Positions 1 through 7,465 of a stretch of 33,354 nt of DNA are shown here, piece after piece. The notes below the pieces were generated by a model. The model was not told the DNA's origin. It saw only the letters and a list, made by a program, of their open reading frames with translations, and made no database searches. Position numbers and translations under genes: made by a program. Source of the DNA: an uncultured Prevotella sp. (lineage in GTDB: Bacteria > Bacteroidota > Bacteroidia > Bacteroidales > Bacteroidaceae); assembly GCA_900319715.1 (NCBI GenBank), contig ONPM01000041.1, positions 1 through 33,354 on the forward strand, given 5' to 3'. How positions within the stretch are numbered: position 1 is the first letter of the stretch; each line of letters starts with the position of its first letter.

Positions 1-56
1 GCGCTCATGGTGGTGGCAACAAGACAGAGCAACAGGATGGTAATAATCTGTTTCAT
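1..56 (-). CDS. Exported protein, N-terminal fragment (runs off left edge)
   Basis: The first 18 codons of a gene continue past the window edge. They read MKQIITILLLCLVATTMS, a short basic start followed by a hydrophobic stretch, which is a typical Sec signal peptide. The ATG at 56 lies three bases after the stop of the anti-sigma gene, so the two are almost certainly co-transcribed. In Bacteroidetes the gene after a sigma/anti-sigma pair with DUF4974 is often a TonB-dependent receptor or other outer-membrane protein. That identity is inference, because nothing beyond the signal peptide is visible. Confidence 0.6.
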   Translation of the reverse strand, partial: MKQIITILLLCLVATTMS

Positions 57-59
57 GGT

Positions 60-644
60 TTATTCGACAAATAGTTGACTGTCTTTAACCGTGACATGGA
101 TGCGGTTGAACTGATTAAACGTCTCGATGATTTCCTCTAACGGCATTTGTTTGTCCCAGGTAAAAAAGAGACGGGTGTGCTGGACCTCTTCGCTTTTATA
201 TATTACCTTATAATTATAATAGGTGGCTATTTCGCCGAGTATCGCCTTCAGTTCTGCATTCTCATAAACGACAGGCTTCAGCATGGTACTGTCATTCTCT
301 GAGAGTTGTGTATTTGAGATGGTTGGCTGTACTGTTTCAGACTGAGATTGCCTGGCTCGTGATGTAGACTTCACAAGTTGTACTGCAGCAAAGGCAATGC
401 CTGAGAGCATCAGCACTCCAATGAATATGGCAGCCGTCTGCAGCCATCGGCGACTCCGACGACTGGTGCTGTTGACGGGTGAATGGCGTGGACGAAGCAG
501 GGCTGTAACATGCGCCATCTCATCGTAATACCGCTTACATTCGTCGCACTCGGCCATGTGGCGTTCGCATTCGGATATGACCTGTGGATCAGTCTCTCTG
601 TCAAAGAGATCGACCACTATGCTCTTGAATTCCATACAATCCAT
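60..644 (-). CDS. Membrane anti-sigma factor, zinc-finger N-terminus plus DUF4974-like C-terminus
   Basis: A 194-residue protein that probably holds the sigma factor encoded just upstream. Residues 26-36 carry Cys26, His29, Cys33 and Cys36 in an HxxxCxxC arrangement, the core of a zinc-binding anti-sigma (ZAS) domain facing the cytoplasm. Residues 67-90 form one transmembrane helix. Residues 131-194 (from ELKAILGEI to the end) resemble the DUF4974/STN-like domain that closes FecR-type anti-sigma factors and contacts an outer-membrane receptor. The usual FecR core domain is missing, so the protein looks like a ZAS head joined to a FecR tail. It starts 25 bp after the sigma gene and ends 3 bp before an exported protein. 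An alternative start is Met4 at 635. Confidence 0.8.
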   Translation of the reverse strand: MDCMEFKSIVVDLFDRETDPQVISECERHMAECDECKRYYDEMAHVTALLRPRHSPVNSTSRRSRRWLQTAAIFIGVLMLSGIAFAAVQLVKSTSRARQSQSETVQPTISNTQLSENDSTMLKPVVYENAELKAILGEIATYYNYKVIYKSEEVQHTRLFFTWDKQMPLEEIIETFNQFNRIHVTVKDSQLFVE

Positions 645-669
645 TGTTAATGACTTTTAAGGGTTATAC

Positions 670-1182
670 TTACGTTACGGAAGAACGTACTTCCCGTCTG
701 ATCTTATCTATTCCATATTGAAATCGCGACTTGACCGTCGTGAGTGGCAGGTCAAGTATCTCTGCTATCTCACGGAAACTCTTGTCGCCATAGAACCTCA
801 GTCGGATTACCTCTCCCTGCTCTTCCGGGATCTTGGCCAACAGTCGGCTGATGCGGCAGAACTCTTGTTCAAAGTCTTCTTGGACAGAGTCTGATATTTC
901 AGCCTGGCCGTCGAGTGTGACGAAACTTACATGTCCCAACTTTCTCTGGCGACTGATGCAGAGATTCGCCAGTGACCGGTAGAGGTAGGACGTGAGGTTT
1001 TGAATGTCGTGGCTACTCTCTCGCAGTCGTTGGTGCAGGCGGATAAACACATCCTGTACAGCATCTTCAGCATCGTCTCTGTTGCCCAGCCGATAGCAGG
1101 CATATTGCAGAAGCCTGAGACGTTCAGCCTCCATCAACTGATCTAATTCCTGATTCTTTTTTCTGATACTCAACAGTCTCAT
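670..1182 (-). CDS. ECF RNA polymerase sigma factor
   Basis: A 170-residue sigma-70 family factor of the extracytoplasmic-function type. Region 2 spans about residues 14-85, including the acidic helix DDAEDAVQDVFIRL at 36-49. Region 4 spans about 112-166, with the helix-turn-helix SFREIAEILDLPLTTVKSR at 135-153. The frame stays open to a TTG at 1212, but that TTG sits inside a TAnnTTTG promoter element. The ATG at 1182, preceded by an AAAAAGG purine run, is therefore the better start. The next gene encodes its likely anti-sigma factor. The target regulon is not visible here. Confidence 0.88.
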   Translation of the reverse strand: MRLLSIRKKNQELDQLMEAERLRLLQYACYRLGNRDDAEDAVQDVFIRLHQRLRESSHDIQNLTSYLYRSLANLCISRQRKLGHVSFVTLDGQAEISDSVQEDFEQEFCRISRLLAKIPEEQGEVIRLRFYGDKSFREIAEILDLPLTTVKSRFQYGIDKIRREVRSSVT

Positions 1183-1209
1183 GGAAGGTGCCTTTTTACT
1201 TTTATGACG

Positions 1210-1217
1210 CAAAAATA
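1210..1217 (-). promoter_or_regulatory. -7 promoter element of the sigma/anti-sigma operon
   Basis: The minus strand reads TATTTTTG, an exact match to the Bacteroidetes housekeeping -7 consensus TAnnTTTG. Transcription would begin near 1204, giving a leader of about 22 nt before the ATG at 1182. No clear -33 TTG was found. Confidence 0.5.
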
Positions 1218-1240
1218 AGGAAAAAGACGTAAATAGGAGA

Positions 1241-1290
1241 AAGAAAATACAAAAATGTACAAAGAGCCACCCATTGCTGAGTGGCTCTTT
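1241..1290 (-). terminator. Rho-independent terminator after ftsZ
   Basis: Positions 1261-1270 and 1281-1290 form a perfect 10-bp inverted repeat (AAAGAGCCAC / GTGGCTCTTT) with a 10-nt loop. On the minus strand it is followed by a T-rich run (1241-1258). It begins 24 bp after the ftsZ stop and closes the dcw operon before the sigma factor promoter. Confidence 0.88.
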
Positions 1291-1314
1291 ATGATGGATG
1301 GGCTTGGTTCTACG

Positions 1315-2646
1315 TCAGAACTTGATAACACCCTGTACGGGCTCAGAGGGCTCTATGGGGGCGGAGTCGGTATGATCGGCATAGTTGCCACCAGCCTGAG
1401 AGTTGATGCTGTCGAGAATCTCACGGGTTCGCTTATAGGTCGGCGTCTGCTCTACGGCAGAGATGACATCATCGTTGTCGAGGTCTTCGGGACGGAAGAG
1501 ATAGATGTTCGGACGACGCTTATAGCGCTTCGTGGCACCCTCGCCGCCATAATAACGGTTACGACGGTCCTGACGCTCAGCAGCCTTCTCCTGCTCGGCA
1601 GCAATGCGATTGATGTCTTCCTGACTCTGTTTCTTCAAGTGACCGTTCATACCGTCGATGCTCTCGATACCGAAGCCGGTAGCGAGGATGGTGACCTTCA
1701 CCTTCTTGCCCAGTTCGAGGTCGGTGGCAAGACCCCACTTGATCTCGAAGTCGTTGCCGAACTTGGCCATGAAGTCGTTCACGTCGTTCATCTCCTCCAT
1801 CATCAGCGACTGCTGGCCGTCCTTCGAACCAGCGAAAGAGATGGAGAGCAGGATCTTCTTGGCGTTGAAGACATCGTTATCGTTGAGCAACGGAGAGTTC
1901 AAGGCGTCTTCGATGGCTTTCTTCACACGGCCCTCGCCCTCGCCATAGCCTGTAGACATAATCGCCACACCGCCGTCCTTGAGAACGGTCTTCACATCGT
2001 TGAAGTCAAGGTTGATGAGTCCGTGTACGGTGATGATCTCCGCGATGCTCTTGGCAGCCACAGAGAGCGTATCGTCGGCCTTGCCGAAGGCATCGAGCAC
2101 GGAGAGTTCGGGATAAATGGCACGCAGGCGCTCGTTGTTGATCACCAACAGGGCATCGACATGCTTCTGCATCTCCTCCACACCGTCGAGGGCCTGGTCG
2201 ATCTTACGGTCGCCCTCAAAGCGGAAGGGGATAGTGACGATACCTACGGTAAGAATGCCCAGTTCCTTGGAAACACGGGCGATGACTGGTGCTGCACCAG
2301 TGCCAGTGCCACCACCCATACCTGCGGTGATGAAAGCCATACGTGTGCCGTCGGAGAGCATGCTGCGGATGTCCTCGATGCTCTCCTCGGCGGCCAGACG
2401 GGCCTTCTCGGGCTTGTTGCCTGCGCCGAGGCCTTCCTTACCTAACTGCAGATGAACAGGCACAGGCGAGTCGTTGAGTGCCTGATTATCTGTGTTGCAG
2501 AGTACGAACGTGACATCATGGATGCCCTCACGATACATGTGGTTGACGGCATTGCCACCACCGCCACCGACACCAATCACCTTGATGATACTGTGATCCT
2601 GCTCGGGTGCTCCGAAATCCAGAATCTGAATATTATTATCTCCCAT
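1315..2646 (-). CDS. ftsZ: Cell division GTPase FtsZ
   Basis: The tubulin-like GTPase that polymerises into the cytokinetic Z ring. The 443-residue protein has a glycine-rich GTP-binding N-terminus (KVIGVGGGGGNAVNHM, 22-37) and the tubulin signature GGGTGTG at 111-117. The T7-type catalytic loop is recognisable as the segment NLDFNDVKTVL. The globular core ends near residue 325. It is followed by a basic linker with the segment NIYLFRPEDLDNDDVIS, and the protein ends in EPVQGVIKF, the position of the conserved peptide that docks to FtsA in other bacteria. The tail differs from the E. coli DIPAFLRKQ form. It is the last gene of the dcw operon, 12 bp after ftsA and followed by a strong terminator. 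Confidence 0.98.
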   Translation of the reverse strand: MGDNNIQILDFGAPEQDHSIIKVIGVGGGGGNAVNHMYREGIHDVTFVLCNTDNQALNDSPVPVHLQLGKEGLGAGNKPEKARLAAEESIEDIRSMLSDGTRMAFITAGMGGGTGTGAAPVIARVSKELGILTVGIVTIPFRFEGDRKIDQALDGVEEMQKHVDALLVINNERLRAIYPELSVLDAFGKADDTLSVAAKSIAEIITVHGLINLDFNDVKTVLKDGGVAIMSTGYGEGEGRVKKAIEDALNSPLLNDNDVFNAKKILLSISFAGSKDGQQSLMMEEMNDVNDFMAKFGNDFEIKWGLATDLELGKKVKVTILATGFGIESIDGMNGHLKKQSQEDINRIAAEQEKAAERQDRRNRYYGGEGATKRYKRRPNIYLFRPEDLDNDDVISAVEQTPTYKRTREILDSINSQAGGNYADHTDSAPIEPSEPVQGVIKF

Positions 2647-2658
2647 TTGCTAATTTTT

Positions 2659-4110
2659 TTATTCTTCCTCAATCATTGACTTGCCGAACTTCTTGATGCC
2701 CTTGATGGCCTTATTCCAGAAACTGTTCTCACGCCTCTCTGCTGCGATGCGTTCACGCTCTGCCTCTTCCTCCTCACGCTTGATGCGCTCTTCTTCCTCC
2801 TGCTGACGGCGCTTCTCCTCGTCGGCAGCCTTCTTCTCGCTCTCAGTACGGATGACCCCCTGAGGAATCTCGCTGGCCTGACGAGGCTGACGGGAATCAG
2901 CAGCGGGAGCAGAGGGTTCCTTCTTCGTGCTGAAGAGGTCGCCATTGGGGTCGACGCCATCACCGGCACAGTTGATATCTCCCTTCACCAGCAGTCCAAG
3001 CACTGTATTCATCATGCCGTTATGAGACTTGATGTCCTCGTTGTTGGAGAGGATGGTCTGGGTGACGAACTTCGCAACACGGATCTTCTCGACATGAGTA
3101 TGATTCGTGAATGCCTGCTCGATATTCTTCATGTTCGAACCGCCACCAGTGAGAATGATACCACCCAACAGTTTATCATAGTACTCAGAAGGCACCTGGA
3201 ACCATACATTCTCTACGATTTCCTCCAGGCGGCCCTCGACAATCTCGATAAACTTACGACTCTCTATCTGACGCTCAGTGTCGATGGAGTACTTTAGGTC
3301 GTTATCGATGTCATTGTTGTCGGTAAATGCCGAGGCATATTTCAGTTTCATGCGCTCAGCATCGCTCTCCTCCATCTGCAGGGTGGCAATATCCTTGGTG
3401 ATGTTATTACCTCCGAGGGGGATGACGGCGAGATGGCGCAGGATGTTCTTCGAATAGACGGATACGGTGGTCGTATCAGCGCCCAGGTCGACAAGCACAC
3501 AGCCAGAGCGTTTCTCAGCCTCGGTGAGCACGCTGTCGGCGAGTGCCAGTGGGGCGAGGTACATCTCTGCCACACGGATACCGGCGGTCTCGAAGCACTT
3601 GTTCAGGTTCTTGTAGAATGCCTTCCGCTCGAGGATATTCAGGAAATTGCCTTCGAGACGTGTGGCCTGGATGCCTACGGGGTCGAGTTGCAGTTGCGAG
3701 CCCACCTTGTATTCCTGCACGGCTGCGTCGAGAATCTCCTGATCCTGATAGGTCATGCTACGATTGGCATCCATCAGTTCGATGACCATATCTTGTGTGA
3801 CAATGGTCTCACTGGGCAGATCTTTGGTGATGATGTTACGGACACTACGGATAGACTGTCCGCCGACACCGACGTACACCTGAGTAATTTCAGTCTTGAG
3901 TTGGTTTTCCAGCTTCTTGATAATGCTGGTAAGGCATTGGGCGGTCTTGTCGATGTTGTAGACCACACCCTTTCTGATGAAAGAGGACGAACTCTCCTTC
4001 ACAACGGCCAATACATTGATGCTGCCGTCGAGGTTCTTCTGTCCAGCGATACCGGTCATCTTGGATGATCCGAGTTCGATTGCTACGATAAATTCCTTTG
4101 CTGCCACCAT
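2659..4110 (-). CDS. ftsA: Cell division protein FtsA
   Basis: An actin-family ATPase that tethers FtsZ filaments to the inner membrane and recruits later divisome proteins. The N-terminal phosphate-binding loop is in FIVAIELGSSKMTGIAG (7-23), and a second nucleotide-binding segment LVDLGADTTTVSVYS follows the 1C-type insertion. GGIILTGGGSNMKNIEQAF is the adenosine motif. The protein is 483 residues, longer than the roughly 420 of E. coli. The extra length is a charged, Glu/Arg-rich linker or coiled coil (about 423-462) placed before the terminal amphipathic helix (NSFWNKAIKGIKKFGKSMI), the membrane-targeting sequence. The linker contains EIPQGVIRT (414-422), which echoes the FtsZ C-terminal peptide. 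It lies between ftsQ and ftsZ. Confidence 0.97.
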   Translation of the reverse strand: MVAAKEFIVAIELGSSKMTGIAGQKNLDGSINVLAVVKESSSSFIRKGVVYNIDKTAQCLTSIIKKLENQLKTEITQVYVGVGGQSIRSVRNIITKDLPSETIVTQDMVIELMDANRSMTYQDQEILDAAVQEYKVGSQLQLDPVGIQATRLEGNFLNILERKAFYKNLNKCFETAGIRVAEMYLAPLALADSVLTEAEKRSGCVLVDLGADTTTVSVYSKNILRHLAVIPLGGNNITKDIATLQMEESDAERMKLKYASAFTDNNDIDNDLKYSIDTERQIESRKFIEIVEGRLEEIVENVWFQVPSEYYDKLLGGIILTGGGSNMKNIEQAFTNHTHVEKIRVAKFVTQTILSNNEDIKSHNGMMNTVLGLLVKGDINCAGDGVDPNGDLFSTKKEPSAPAADSRQPRQASEIPQGVIRTESEKKAADEEKRRQQEEEERIKREEEEAERERIAAERRENSFWNKAIKGIKKFGKSMIEEE

Positions 4111-4119
4111 ATATATATA

Positions 4120-4152
4120 CTTTGAACTTTGAACTTTAAACTTTGAACTTTA
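4120..4152 (-). repeat. Heptamer tandem repeat in the ftsQ-ftsA spacer
   Basis: The plus strand reads four 7-bp units, CTTTGAA, CTTTGAA, CTTTAAA, CTTTGAA, plus a partial fifth (CTTTATG). The array lies in the 60-bp spacer just upstream of the ftsA ATG and follows an A/G-rich stretch that already covers the last codons and stop of ftsQ. Its role is unknown. Such arrays can change copy number by slippage. Confidence 0.85.
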
Positions 4153-4170
4153 TGATTACTTTTCCTTTTT

Positions 4171-4920
4171 TTACTTTTTTACTTTCTTGCAGATAATCTG
4201 ATTGTCGAATTCGACATTGATGTATGAGTATTTGTTCCATCCTGCCTTGTTCAGACCATAGAGATAGAACTTGCGCATACGCTCCAGTTTCTTGTCTACA
4301 CCATTGGGCGAACCAATATAGATAATGTGGTCGCCAACCCGCGGCACCAGTTCCACCGTCAGGTCGGGCAGCACATTGATCTGCACGACCTGGTTCTGCC
4401 AGAACTTGTCCTGCATGATGAAATTAGCCACGCGGCTCAGATGCGACTGAGCATACTTCCGGCTGATATGCCCCGTAGCGACAATGAGGTCGTTGACATA
4501 ACGGTTCTCTGGCATCACATTGGCGTGGGAGTCGATGTAGTAGTTCTCGCCGTTATCGGCCATCACCTTAACAACAGGCACCCGCTGCCGAACCTGGATG
4601 CAGACATGACCACTCTGCGTCTTGTAACACTCAGCCCTCTCGACAAACGGACTTTTCTGGAGGGTTTCTTCTATCTGTCGGGCATTGATGTCCTGCATGG
4701 GCAGCGAGAGAGGATAGACCTTCTCCTGCCTCAACATCTTGCTGATTTCATCGGCCGTCAGGAAACCATCCACAATGTTCTGCTCTATATCCGTCTTCAC
4801 CTCCGTACAGTGAGTGGCAGCCGCATCCGGCTTATTGAAAGCCGTGACAGCCATCACCAGGTAGCCGGCAATGACAACGTCGCAGAGGACAATGAGAGAC
4901 TTTTTCCAGTTGACAGTCAT
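4171..4920 (-). CDS. ftsQ: Cell division protein FtsQ/DivIB
   Basis: A bitopic inner-membrane divisome protein that links early FtsZ/FtsA assembly to the septal synthase FtsW-FtsI. The 249-residue chain has a short cytoplasmic N-terminus, one transmembrane helix at about 9-28, and a periplasmic part with a POTRA-like segment (from GFLTADEIS through KSPFVERAECYK) followed by the FtsQ/DivIB beta domain. Identification rests on this topology and on its position between murC and ftsA, because FtsQ sequences are poorly conserved. The C-terminus KKVKK is encoded by an A-rich run that merges into the repeat-bearing spacer. The ATG follows a spacer containing an 18-bp repeat shared with the murD-ftsW spacer, and no Shine-Dalgarno sequence is evident. 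Confidence 0.9.
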   Translation of the reverse strand: MTVNWKKSLIVLCDVVIAGYLVMAVTAFNKPDAAATHCTEVKTDIEQNIVDGFLTADEISKMLRQEKVYPLSLPMQDINARQIEETLQKSPFVERAECYKTQSGHVCIQVRQRVPVVKVMADNGENYYIDSHANVMPENRYVNDLIVATGHISRKYAQSHLSRVANFIMQDKFWQNQVVQINVLPDLTVELVPRVGDHIIYIGSPNGVDKKLERMRKFYLYGLNKAGWNKYSYINVEFDNQIICKKVKK

Positions 4921-4924
4921 ATAG

Positions 4925-4942
4925 TGATTTACGATTTACTGA
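4925..4942 (-). repeat. 18-bp spacer repeat, copy 1 (murC-ftsQ)
   Basis: The plus-strand sequence TGATTTACGATTTACTGA occurs here and again, identically, at 8732-8749. It contains two GATTTAC heptamers and sits 5 bp upstream of the ftsQ ATG, filling almost the whole 23-bp spacer. Confidence 0.9.
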
Positions 4943-4943
4943 T

Positions 4944-6320
4944 CTATTTGTTTTTGCTCTTGAGGATTGTGGTGATTTGCGGGACCATATTGTCCAGGTC
5001 GCCAGCACCTAAGACGACAAGCACCTCAAACTCATGGGTCTTGACATAGTCGAGCACCTGGGCCTTTTGGATCATCTCTTTCTTAACACCCTCTTTCAGA
5101 TTGTCATAGATGAGTTGTGAGGTCACACCCTCAATGGGCAACTCACGGGCCGGGTAGATCTCTGTAAGGACGACCTCATCTAACTGGCTCAGCGCCTCGG
5201 CAAAGTCTTTATAGAAGTCACGAGTACGAGTATACAGGTGGGGTTGGAAGATGGCCGTGATATGCTTGTCTTTATACAACTCACGAATGCTCTTGGCACT
5301 CTGGTAGATTTCCTTCGGGTGATGAGCATAGTCGCTCAGGAATACCAGGTTCCCTGTCTTGATCTTAAAGTCGAAACGACGGTCCACGCCGCCATAGGTC
5401 TTCATGCCATAGCGCAACTCTTCGGCCGTACAACCATTCAACTGTGCCATAGCCATCGCTGCGATACCATTCTCAATATTGATGGGAATAGGTTGTCCAA
5501 GTTCCACATCCTTCACGCTCTCAATGGGTGAGATAAAGTCGAAGGTAATACCGCCATTGACGACACGGACATTCTCCGCGTGGAAGTCGCCCTCGCTAAG
5601 GCTGTAGTCATAGCGTCTCACCCCGTCTTGCAGGTTCTCCTTCATCTCCAGTCCACGATGGATGATCAGCGCACCACCAGGCTGGATCAGTTCCGAATAG
5701 TGACGGAAACTCTCAAGATAGGCCTCCTTAGTACCATAAATATCGAGATGATCAGGATCTGTGGAGGTGATGACACTCATCCAAGGACGCAGCCAATGGA
5801 ACGAACGGTCGAACTCATCAGCCTCGATAACCACGAAGTCGGAATCGGACAGGATATAGTTGGTACCATAGTTCTTAGAGATGCCGCCCAGGAAGGCGTT
5901 GCAGTCAAGATGACTCTGGTGCATGATATGGGCACACATCGTCGAGGTGGTTGTCTTTCCGTGAGTGCCAGCCACACAGAGTCCTTTGTGAGACTGTGTG
6001 AGGAAGCCAAGTACCTGAGCCCGCTTCTGGATCTCGAAGCCGTTCTCACGGAAGAAACAGAGTTCCCGATGACTCTCCGGGATAGCAGGGGTATAGATGA
6101 CGAGACAACTCTCACGTCGTTTACAGGCAAAGGGTATCTCGTCTACATTCTCCTCATAATGAATCAGCATACCTTCCTTCTCCAGATGGCGCGTCAAGTC
6201 GGAGGGGGTCTTATCGTAGCCCGCCACGACGAGTCCCTTCTTCAGGAAATAACGGGCGATGGCACTCATGCCAATGCCGCCAGCACCAATGAAGTAGACC
6301 GCTTTAATATCTTTAATCAT
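4944..6320 (-). CDS. murC: UDP-N-acetylmuramate--L-alanine ligase
   Basis: A cytoplasmic ligase that adds L-alanine to UDP-MurNAc with ATP, the first amino acid of the peptidoglycan stem peptide. The 458-residue length is typical. The N-terminal Rossmann-like UDP-binding domain starts with YFIGAGGIGMSAIA (9-22). The central ATP-binding P-loop is AGTHGKTTTSTM (117-128). The Mur ligase middle domain continues with VVIEADEFDRSF, and the C-terminal domain holds DYAHHPKEI. It lies 2 bp after murG and 23 bp before ftsQ, the order usual for Bacteroidetes. Confidence 0.97.
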   Translation of the reverse strand: MIKDIKAVYFIGAGGIGMSAIARYFLKKGLVVAGYDKTPSDLTRHLEKEGMLIHYEENVDEIPFACKRRESCLVIYTPAIPESHRELCFFRENGFEIQKRAQVLGFLTQSHKGLCVAGTHGKTTTSTMCAHIMHQSHLDCNAFLGGISKNYGTNYILSDSDFVVIEADEFDRSFHWLRPWMSVITSTDPDHLDIYGTKEAYLESFRHYSELIQPGGALIIHRGLEMKENLQDGVRRYDYSLSEGDFHAENVRVVNGGITFDFISPIESVKDVELGQPIPINIENGIAAMAMAQLNGCTAEELRYGMKTYGGVDRRFDFKIKTGNLVFLSDYAHHPKEIYQSAKSIRELYKDKHITAIFQPHLYTRTRDFYKDFAEALSQLDEVVLTEIYPARELPIEGVTSQLIYDNLKEGVKKEMIQKAQVLDYVKTHEFEVLVVLGAGDLDNMVPQITTILKSKNK

Positions 6321-6322
6321 AT

Positions 6323-7432
6323 TTACAATTTTGCTAATTTGATGACCTCTTTGGCGATGATCTCTGCAGAGTCGGGCAACGCAAGTTTCTTCACGTTCTC
6401 ACTCAGAGTCTTCAGTCGCTTTTCATCCGCCACGGTTCTGATGGCCAATTCGAGCAGGACATCAGGGGCCTCAGCATCTTTCACATAGAGGGCTGCCTCC
6501 TTATGAACCAAGGCCATGGCGTTCTTCGTCTGATGGTCTTCGGCCACATTCGGACTGGGCACGAGGATCACGGGTTTGCCGATGAGACAGAATTCGGAAA
6601 TACTACTAGCCCCAGCACGGCTGATGACGAGGTCGGCAGCGCGATAGGCACTACCCATGTCGGCAATGAAGTCCGTCACTTTCAGGTTCGGGATGCTCTC
6701 CCCCTTCAACCGTTCGGCAATCTCGGCACTGTAATATTTACCCGTCTGCCAGAAGAACTGGATGTCGTTCGCCTTAACAAGGTCAAGATGTCGGAGTACA
6801 CTCTCGTTGATGGTACGTGCGCCAAGGCTTCCGCCCACCAGAAGAACAATCTTCTTATCAGGATCAAATCCGAGGTTACGGGCAGCCTCTTCACGGGATA
6901 GTTTCGTGTCAAGCAGTGACTGGCGCACAGGATTACCTGTCAGGATGATTCTGTCGGCAGGGAAGAAACGCTCCATACCTTCATAGGCTACGCATATCTT
7001 TGAAGCCTTGGCAGCCAACTGTTTGTTGGCCAAGCCCGCATAACTGTTCTGTTCCTGAATGAGCGTCGGGATACCTAAACTATTCGCAGCGCCAAGAGCA
7101 GCACTGCTGGCATAGCCACCCACGCCTACAGCCACATCTGGCTTAAAATCACGCAAGATCTTCTTGGCGAGCCACTTACTCTTCAGATAGTCGATCGCTA
7201 CACCTATGTTGGCTGGTTTCCACAAAGGCCGGAAGAACCCTCGTATGGGCAGGCCTTCAATCTCATAGCCTGCTGCGGGCACACGCTGCATCTCCATACG
7301 GCCCTGGGCTCCGATGAACAGGATGGTCGCATCGGGACACAAGTCCTTGATGGCATTGGCAATAGACACGGCTGGGAATATATGGCCGCCAGTACCGCCT
7401 CCACTGATGATGACTCTTAATGCTTTGCTCAT
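6323..7432 (-). CDS. murG: Undecaprenyl-PP-MurNAc-pentapeptide N-acetylglucosaminyltransferase
   Basis: A membrane-associated glycosyltransferase that transfers GlcNAc from UDP-GlcNAc to lipid I, making lipid II on the inner face of the cytoplasmic membrane. The 369-residue GT-B fold protein shows the glycine-rich N-terminal loop IISGGGTGGHIFPA (8-21) and a second glycine-rich loop at LLVGGSLGARTINE. The C-terminal sugar-nucleotide site reads VISRAGASSISEF, followed by PVILVPSPNVAEDHQTKNA, which contains the conserved DxQ-type segment. It lies 33 bp after ftsW, and a possible internal promoter sits in that spacer. Confidence 0.97.
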   Translation of the reverse strand: MSKALRVIISGGGTGGHIFPAVSIANAIKDLCPDATILFIGAQGRMEMQRVPAAGYEIEGLPIRGFFRPLWKPANIGVAIDYLKSKWLAKKILRDFKPDVAVGVGGYASSAALGAANSLGIPTLIQEQNSYAGLANKQLAAKASKICVAYEGMERFFPADRIILTGNPVRQSLLDTKLSREEAARNLGFDPDKKIVLLVGGSLGARTINESVLRHLDLVKANDIQFFWQTGKYYSAEIAERLKGESIPNLKVTDFIADMGSAYRAADLVISRAGASSISEFCLIGKPVILVPSPNVAEDHQTKNAMALVHKEAALYVKDAEAPDVLLELAIRTVADEKRLKTLSENVKKLALPDSAEIIAKEVIKLAKL

Positions 7433-7453
7433 ACCTTATTTATATATTGCGTG

Positions 7454-7461
7454 CAAAATTA
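7454..7461 (-). promoter_or_regulatory. Possible internal promoter before murG
   Basis: In the ftsW-murG spacer the minus strand reads TAATTTTG, matching TAnnTTTG and identical to the elements before mraZ and the TonB receptor. A start near 7448 would leave a leader of about 16 nt before the murG ATG. No good -33 TTG lies at the expected distance, and AT-rich spacers can match by chance. Confidence 0.35.
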
Positions 7462-7465
7462 CAAA

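Noticed and set aside
1255-2445. Long open frame (396 codons) on the plus strand opposite ftsZ
   Set aside because: It is antisense to a certain gene, has low-complexity Leu/Val/His/Asp composition typical of a mirrored frame, and shows no start context. Similar antisense frames opposite ftsA, murC, ftsI and the TonB receptor were dropped for the same reason.
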